22,929 nt of DNA. Origin: a virus. The DNA lies in the IMG/VR virus record IMGVR_UViG_3300020215_000142, positions 1-22,929 of that record; one strand, written 5' to 3'. Below the pieces are notes generated by a model. The model saw only the letters and a list, made by a program, of their open reading frames with translations. It made no database searches and was not told where the DNA came from. Below are positions 18,669 through 22,929 of the stretch, piece after piece. The number at the start of each line of letters is the position of its first letter. The stretch's first letter is position 1. The translations under genes and the position numbers were made by a program.

Positions 18669-19220
18669 TTGGCTAAGCAGAAACGCTACAAGCTCAGGGA
18701 TTCAGACCGTTCCGGATTTACGTTCAAGGAAATTGAGCTTGTTAAGGACGGCTCAATCCTTGTCGGTCCAAACGAGTACGATTCACCTCCTCCTTCCCGT
18801 CAATCTACCGGCGGGGAGGGGGAGATGGACCGTTCCGGAATTCGAGCCAATTGGGATACGTATGATCCTGTTAATTCCAGGACTACTTACGTTATCTCAG
18901 CAGGCGGCGGCATAACATTCCCAACGGTTCCTGACTCTCAAGGAAAATCTGATCCAAACAATGCCTGGATTTACATAGCTGGCGCTTCTGCCGCTGTGGA
19001 CATCACGAAGAATCCCCAAATTTCTGCTGGTCGTCAGAACTCCATTATGACAGTTCAGTGTGTCTCAAATAGCGTTCTACTACAGAACGGAAGCGGCCTT
19101 AGCCTGCGCCGACACTTCAATATGGATTCAGGCGCAATTATCAATCTCATCTACAACGCAACGGACAACCTCTGGTATGAGACTTCACGCTCTCATGAGA
19201 CCAGACCAATTGAGGGCTGA
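18669..19220 (+). CDS. Beta-rich virion surface protein (183 aa)
   Basis: Begins at TTG 18669 with AAGGG about 8 bases upstream. The basic N-terminal 50 residues (AKQKRYKLRDSDRSGFTFKE) may anchor it to the capsid, a Pro/Ser/Gly linker follows, then a beta domain ending GAIINLIYNATDNLWYETSR. This closing motif matches the one inside the preceding gene, pointing to tandem duplication of a fibre-type module. Role in host recognition or head decoration is inference. Confidence 0.55.
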   Translation: MAKQKRYKLRDSDRSGFTFKEIELVKDGSILVGPNEYDSPPPSRQSTGGEGEMDRSGIRANWDTYDPVNSRTTYVISAGGGITFPTVPDSQGKSDPNNAWIYIAGASAAVDITKNPQISAGRQNSIMTVQCVSNSVLLQNGSGLSLRRHFNMDSGAIINLIYNATDNLWYETSRSHETRPIEG

Positions 19221-19222
19221 AA

Positions 19223-19510
19223 ATGGCTAACAGAATAAGGGGCAACGTTTACATCTTAGACTCGGGATCAATTAACTTATCCTGGCCAAACAAGGCTAAC
19301 GTAACAGGGTTTGCCTTCTATGCTACGGACACGACTTCAGTAATCAATATTACGCTTGTTACGGATTCAGCAGACTCGGTATTCGCTGCTGCAAATCCAA
19401 ATAATACTCCAGTTCTTACCGGAATTTCGTTTGGCAAGCCCGTTGAATTTGGATCGCAGCTTCGCGTTCATGTATTAACTGCCGGAACTGGCTACATCTA
19501 CTTGGTCTAA
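19223..19510 (+). CDS. Small beta-rich virion protein (95 aa)
   Basis: ATG 19223, two bases after the previous stop. Short repeating strands (RGNVYILDSGSINLSW, FAFYATDTTSVINITLV, GSQLRVHVLTAGTGYIYLV) indicate one small beta sandwich. Lies in a run of surface-type genes; probably a cap or adaptor of the same structure. No family recognised. Confidence 0.5.
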   Translation: MANRIRGNVYILDSGSINLSWPNKANVTGFAFYATDTTSVINITLVTDSADSVFAAANPNNTPVLTGISFGKPVEFGSQLRVHVLTAGTGYIYLV

Positions 19511-19514
19511 TACC

Positions 19515-20246
19515 ATGCCTAGCTCAGCAACGCAGTTTGATACGGATTGCAAGTTGATGTTGCATGCTGATGGCGTTGATGGCGGCACGACATTTACCGA
19601 TTCCTCATCGAGCGCCCAAACTGTTACCGCTAATGGTAACGCCCAACTTGATACGGCTCAAAAACAATTTGGGACAGCTTCGGCGCTTTTTGATGGAACA
19701 GGTGATTTTCTCTCAATAGGTGACAGTGAAGATTGGAACTTCGGCACAGGTGATTTCACGATTGATTTCTGGATAAGGTTCAATGCAACTGAAGCAGGTG
19801 CGACAGATACTCTTCTTGACATTGGCGATGGAAATGTTGACGGAATCCAAATTAACCAGACTGAGATTGCTGGTCCTACAGAAGTCTTATCAGTAGTTAT
19901 CAATGGGAATACATTTACCTTTGACTGGAACCCATCAACAGCAACTTGGTATCACGTTGCAGTTACGAGAAGCGGTACTAATCTCAGGTCTTTTATTGAC
20001 GGCACTCAGATCGGTGTAACGGAGACTAATAACTCTGATATTACAAGCGGGGCAGGCGGTGTCAAGATAGGCTCAAACTCTGGTGGTGGTTCTGCCATTA
20101 ACGGTTGGATTGATGAGTTACGTATCGTCAAAGGCACAGCGGTATGGACCTCAAACTTTACACCTCCAACTGCTGCTTACACTCAATTCGTCGCGTCTGC
20201 ATCCAGAACCGTCAATAACTCAATATTAACTCTCGGGGTTGGATAA
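19515..20246 (+). CDS. LamG/concanavalin-like carbohydrate-binding virion protein
   Basis: A 243-residue protein that is a single LamG-type (concanavalin A-like) jelly roll. It has LMLHADGVDGGTTFTDSSSS at the start, then FGTASALFDGTGDFLSIGDS, FTIDFWIRFNATEAG, WYHVAVTRSGTNLRSFIDGT and NGWIDELRIVKGTAVWTSNF, the classic order for these domains. Such domains bind sugars, so this may contact host surface glycans. The C-terminal 25 residues are an extra tail. A LamG-like start also appears at the window's right edge. Confidence 0.75.
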   Translation: MPSSATQFDTDCKLMLHADGVDGGTTFTDSSSSAQTVTANGNAQLDTAQKQFGTASALFDGTGDFLSIGDSEDWNFGTGDFTIDFWIRFNATEAGATDTLLDIGDGNVDGIQINQTEIAGPTEVLSVVINGNTFTFDWNPSTATWYHVAVTRSGTNLRSFIDGTQIGVTETNNSDITSGAGGVKIGSNSGGGSAINGWIDELRIVKGTAVWTSNFTPPTAAYTQFVASASRTVNNSILTLGVG

Positions 20247-20251
20247 ATCAC

Positions 20252-20593
20252 ATGAATAACTGGGACGGATCTGAAAGGAGAAAGCAGGGAAGCGATATGG
20301 ATCAGATCAAGCAAGACCTGTCCGATATCCGAAGCGATGTGAGGCTGCTGAACAATAAAGTTGATGCTAATCATGAAAGCTTAAGACGAAGCATCATCAA
20401 AATAGACGAGCTATTGGAGAAGCACAATAAAACTCTATATGGAAACGGCGATGAAGGAATCACGACAAAAGTTAAGGTTCTTGAACACAGCAAGGGAGAA
20501 CTCAAAGACCACGTTCTCTCTGATAGATGGCTTCATGGAACTCTTGTAACGATTCAAATAGGAATCTTACTCAAACTGTTTTGGCCACACTAA
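20252..20593 (+). CDS. XhlA-like coiled-coil membrane protein (holin-type)
   Basis: 113 residues: a charged start, a long coiled coil (MDQIKQDLSDIRSDVRLLNN through KIDELLEKHNK), and one C-terminal transmembrane helix (about 95-112, GTLVTIQIGILLKLFW). This is the shape of XhlA-type haemolysin/holin accessory proteins, which sit in the inner membrane with the coil in the cytoplasm and help lysis. It opens a cluster of four small membrane-related genes. Confidence 0.65.
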   Translation: MNNWDGSERRKQGSDMDQIKQDLSDIRSDVRLLNNKVDANHESLRRSIIKIDELLEKHNKTLYGNGDEGITTKVKVLEHSKGELKDHVLSDRWLHGTLVTIQIGILLKLFWPH

Positions 20594-20609
20594 CCAAAAG
20601 GAGAACCCA

Positions 20610-20765
20610 ATGTTAACGAGCTTAATTTCAGTTCCGGTTATTGGAGCAATCGTTGTTGGAGTTGGTAAAGCAGCTTGCTTTGTTTCATCCCTTCCTGTGC
20701 AGACAACTGAGAATGCTAAGCAAGCAGTGAAGCTTACGCTACACATTCTCGGCATTCCTTGCTAA
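20610..20765 (+). CDS. Small membrane protein (51 aa)
   Basis: ATG 20610 follows AAAAGGAG with a 6-base spacer. The first 27 residues form a hydrophobic helix (LTSLISVPVIGAIVVGVGKA), followed by a short polar tail with a second weakly hydrophobic helix (VKLTLHILGIP). Placed between the XhlA-like and other small membrane genes, it is probably part of the lysis or membrane module. No family named. Confidence 0.6.
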   Translation: MLTSLISVPVIGAIVVGVGKAACFVSSLPVQTTENAKQAVKLTLHILGIPC

Positions 20766-20776
20766 AGGAGGATGCT

Positions 20777-20974
20777 ATGAAATGGCTTCTACGTATTTGG
20801 GTTGAGAAGTGGTTGAAGCGGGCAATCTTAGCTGGGCTTGCTTGGGTAGCGGGTCACAACTTGGAGCGCTTCGGCATTACGGTTAATCCGCAGGCGGCTT
20901 CCGTTGCAATCTGGGCCGCTCTTGATGCGGCTCGAAACTACGCCAAAGTTCAGTGGGGTCTAAAGTGGCTCTGA
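20777..20974 (+). CDS. Small amphipathic membrane-associated protein (65 aa)
   Basis: Start ATG 20777 has GGAGG 6 bases upstream; an earlier TTG in the same frame overlaps the site. The N-terminal half is Trp-, Leu- and Lys-rich (KWLLRIWVEKWLKRAILAGL), likely an in-plane or membrane-inserted helix; the second half is another helix (ASVAIWAALDAARNYAKV). Fits a holin or antiholin-type component by composition and place, but there is no sequence signature. Confidence 0.55.
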   Translation: MKWLLRIWVEKWLKRAILAGLAWVAGHNLERFGITVNPQAASVAIWAALDAARNYAKVQWGLKWL

Positions 20975-21261
20975 CGCCTGGAGGCATCGCTAGAACCGTT
21001 GGTTTATGGATATTAATCCTTGGCGCAATCGCTTCTTCTGCCGTGGATTTCACAAAGAACAACTCGCAATGGGGCTGGGCTAAGGTCATGGTGGCAGTGC
21101 TCGTGATTGCCCATGAGATTTTTCGTTACGTAAATCACGGAGAGACGATCTCGACGAAGTATAAGAAATTCATCGAGCACTCTCCTTTTTGGGGATACGT
21201 AAGCCTAGCATTATTTGCGCTTTCACTTTTAGGTCTCATACTGCATTTAGCGGTATGGTAG
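20965..21261 (+). CDS. Two-helix membrane protein, holin candidate (98 aa)
   Basis: I start this at GTG 20965, with GGGGTC about 6 bases upstream; GTG 20953 is an alternative. Predicted transmembrane helices are about 11-27 (ARTVGLWILILGAIASS), 38-50 (VMVAVLVIAHEIF) and 77-98 (GYVSLALFALSLLGLILHL), the middle one being weak. Size and topology fit a class I or II holin. It overlaps the preceding small gene by 10 bases, and the neck adaptor gene follows 7 bases on. Confidence 0.55.
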   Translation: MALTPGGIARTVGLWILILGAIASSAVDFTKNNSQWGWAKVMVAVLVIAHEIFRYVNHGETISTKYKKFIEHSPFWGYVSLALFALSLLGLILHLAVW

Positions 21262-21268
21262 GAGCGAA

Positions 21269-22387
21269 ATGTCTAAGAATACGAATGAGATACCCGTAAC
21301 GGAAATCGTTGAGCGCGTTAAGTCTCTTAGCCGATCTGGGAGTAATACAGGTTCAAAGATTCGCGGCGTAGTCCAAGATCTCGCAATCCGTGAAATTCCT
21401 TCTAAGTTTGATTGGAACTTCATGCTTGCCTCAAGCGGTCTTACTACGATTGCGGAATATGACACGGGCACAGCAAGCGTCAATACGGGGGATACATCAG
21501 TCGTGTTTTCTTCCAATGCAGCAATTACAGCCGCAATGGTTGGAAGAAAATTAAATATCTCAGGAGATGGAGCTATCTATGAAATTACCTCCATGTCGTC
21601 AACAACTTCTTGCACAATTACGCCGCCCTACCAAGCGACGCAAAACGCCTCGAACCAAGCTTACTCTATCTACCAGCCTCTTTATGCTCTCGCTCGGGAC
21701 TTTGATAGATTTCCTAAACCTGGAGGCATCTATAGGCAAATTGGCGGTGACAAGAAGGTTTTAGAAGAGGTGCAGTACAGGCCATACCTGGATTCTTATC
21801 GCTTAACTCCGGTTACGCAGCCGGATAAGTGCCGTATTGTGGGCCAAGACACTGCAGGAAATCAGCTTGTGGAGATAATTCCTCCTCCATCACAGGCTGA
21901 GAACTGGGGCTATGACTACTATAAGCAACTTCGCCCTCTTATCGAGACTACGGCAGGAACAATTGCGAGTATTAACGCTGGTGGAACTGTGGTTACGGGA
22001 AATAACAATACGCGCTTTACAGAGGCAACGACTGGAGACTGGTTCCGGATTGACGCTCTTGGAACCGGAGCTGATTCACAGTGGTATAGGATTATTGCAA
22101 TTCCTCATGACTCATCCTTAACGCTTGCTACGGTGTTTGCGAATACGGGTATTACATCTGGGGCAAATTACACCATCGCACGAGCGCCTGAGATGCCAAG
22201 CCGAATGCACATCGCGGTTCTCTATGGATCTCTCAGGGCCTTAGAACTTGACCAGACCGATGAGAATTATCTCTTCTACCATACCCAATACGCCCAAGTC
22301 ATGTCTGATTGTAAACGCATCTACGTCAGCCGTCCTTACAACCAAGAAGTTACAGGCGTTCACGAAGACTATATGTACCGGAGATAA
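21269..22387 (+). CDS. Neck adaptor / tail-tube-A-like protein with duplicated insert
   Basis: A 372-residue protein. Its helical parts (IVERVKSLSRSGSNTGSKIR near the start, LYALARDFDRFPKP, and the C-terminal MHIAVLYGSLRALELDQTDE helix with HTQYAQVMSDCKR) look like the bundle of head-tail adaptors (P22 gp4 or T7 gp11 type). Inserted are two similar beta domains, residues about 67-136 and 230-306, each of the form GT(A/I)xS(V/I)N.G..(T)VV...., (Y/W)YRI or YEI, S(S)LT or SCTI, and Y(S/T)I. An internal duplication is therefore likely. It would dock onto the portal ring and connect it to the nozzle. Confidence 0.65.
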   Translation: MSKNTNEIPVTEIVERVKSLSRSGSNTGSKIRGVVQDLAIREIPSKFDWNFMLASSGLTTIAEYDTGTASVNTGDTSVVFSSNAAITAAMVGRKLNISGDGAIYEITSMSSTTSCTITPPYQATQNASNQAYSIYQPLYALARDFDRFPKPGGIYRQIGGDKKVLEEVQYRPYLDSYRLTPVTQPDKCRIVGQDTAGNQLVEIIPPPSQAENWGYDYYKQLRPLIETTAGTIASINAGGTVVTGNNNTRFTEATTGDWFRIDALGTGADSQWYRIIAIPHDSSLTLATVFANTGITSGANYTIARAPEMPSRMHIAVLYGSLRALELDQTDENYLFYHTQYAQVMSDCKRIYVSRPYNQEVTGVHEDYMYRR

Positions 22388-22388
22388 A

Positions 22389-22640
22389 ATGTCTATAAGC
22401 GATAAGGTCATATCTGCAAATCCAGTAGCGAGGCAGACTGTAACGGTTGATGGCGTTCGCTTCAACTATGTGCAGCATGGCGCAAATCACATCATTGCGG
22501 TCGGCAATACTAACCTTTTTCTCTTCGACAATTCAGCAGATTGCGCCGTATGGGTAAATACGTTAAACGGAGCGCTGCAACCTGCGCTCTCGGCTCTTCG
22601 CTCTTACTACGACTCCAAAGTGAGCAATATCCTTGCTTAA
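22389..22640 (+). CDS. Hypothetical virion-module protein (83 aa)
   Basis: Start ATG 22389, with GGAG 6 bases upstream inside the end of the adaptor gene. The frame is open further upstream, but that part is the adaptor's shadow. The protein has a beta front (VARQTVTVDGVRFNYVQHGA, IIAVGNTNLFLFDN) and a C-terminal helix (LQPALSALRSYYDSKVSNIL). Sits between adaptor and nozzle-like genes, so probably a small neck or assembly protein. Confidence 0.55.
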   Translation: MSISDKVISANPVARQTVTVDGVRFNYVQHGANHIIAVGNTNLFLFDNSADCAVWVNTLNGALQPALSALRSYYDSKVSNILA

Positions 22641-22929
22641 AAACGTCTCTGATATTACCTCTGAGGGTAAGCAAACAGGGTTAAATACCCAGGACAACAT
22701 TCTGGCAATTGATAAGTCTCAGTCGCCAGACATGATGAATGTTGTCGTCCATTTTGACGGAAGCTTAGAAAAGCGGCTTGGCTCCAATACGCAAAACTCA
22801 GTTGTCATAGCGAACTCTGCGGCTGCTGGATTTTCGCCTACCGGAAGCATCACCTCAAATATCATTGCGTTCTGGAAACTGGACGAAGCTTCTGGAACAA
22901 GGTCTGATGCAATCGGCGGTCACACGCTC
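22633..22929 (+). CDS. Nozzle/stabilisation-like virion protein with LamG start, partial
   Basis: Runs off the right edge; 99 codons visible. It starts at TTG 22633, overlapping the previous stop by 8 bases. The N-terminus (GLNTQDNILAIDKSQSPDMM, then NVVVHFDGSLEKRLGSN) follows the 'G......d.pd..N....dGsl.kR.G' opening of podovirus nozzle and DNA-stabilisation proteins. At about residue 80 a LamG-type opening begins (IIAFWKLDEASGTRSDAIGG), suggesting a sugar-binding domain inserted early in the protein. Assignment is tentative until the rest is seen. Confidence 0.55.
   Translation, partial: MLKNVSDITSEGKQTGLNTQDNILAIDKSQSPDMMNVVVHFDGSLEKRLGSNTQNSVVIANSAAAGFSPTGSITSNIIAFWKLDEASGTRSDAIGGHTL

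Noticed and set aside
1-22929. CRISPR array, insertion sequence or transposase, rRNA
   Set aside because: No regularly spaced repeats, no transposase-like protein and no rRNA-like sequence were seen. The only repeat cassette (264-482) has no coding capacity.

Overview
The window is most of a temperate tailed-phage genome or prophage. No host gene is visible, and I cannot name the host from sequence alone. The signals are ordinary bacterial ones: sigma70-type promoters (TTGACA-17-TATAAT class), strong AAGGAGG ribosome binding sites, and frequent GTG/TTG starts. A P22/T7-like head and neck gene set (large portal, neck adaptor, start of a nozzle-like protein) suggests a short-tailed (podovirus-like) virion, but the tail genes lie beyond the right edge.

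Layout. Bases 1-9839 are almost all on the minus strand (early genes). Bases 10443-22929 are all on the plus strand (late, virion and lysis genes). A 600-base divergent control region lies between them. The early half has three blocks. (1) 1-4925 is a tightly coupled operon carrying a recombination cassette (RusA-type resolvase, SSB-like protein, Sak4-like ATPase, Fe-S PD-(D/E)XK nuclease), a string of very small cysteine-rich or coiled-coil proteins joined by ATGA overlaps, and an exported lysozyme-like protein. (2) 5091-7879 holds a RepA-like helicase, an excisionase-like HTH protein, a tyrosine integrase and, on the plus strand, an XRE repressor. (3) 7876-9839 is an operon of small accessory proteins headed by a sliding-clamp-like protein.

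The late half reads terminase large subunit, terminase small-subunit-like protein (order reversed from the usual), portal, a gene overlapping the portal end, an attenuator-like terminator, scaffold-like protein, an unknown protein, a capsid-associated beta protein, major capsid protein, four beta-rich surface proteins including a LamG protein, four small membrane or holin-type proteins, a neck adaptor with a duplicated inserted domain, a small protein, and a partial nozzle-like protein.

Control elements are the most unusual part. Three early promoters carry near-copies of one 16-bp palindrome, CTTGACACGTGTCAAG, laid over the -35 box, which looks like a phage operator set. The helicase gene has its own promoter and a roughly 195-base leader containing a compact pseudoknotted RNA (10-bp and 9-bp helices plus two tetraloop hairpins). 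At the left, a 50-bp imperfect inverted repeat encloses a small plus-strand RNA with its own promoter and terminator, sitting inside the minus-strand operon. All functional readings come from motifs and context read by eye; no database search or folding program was run.
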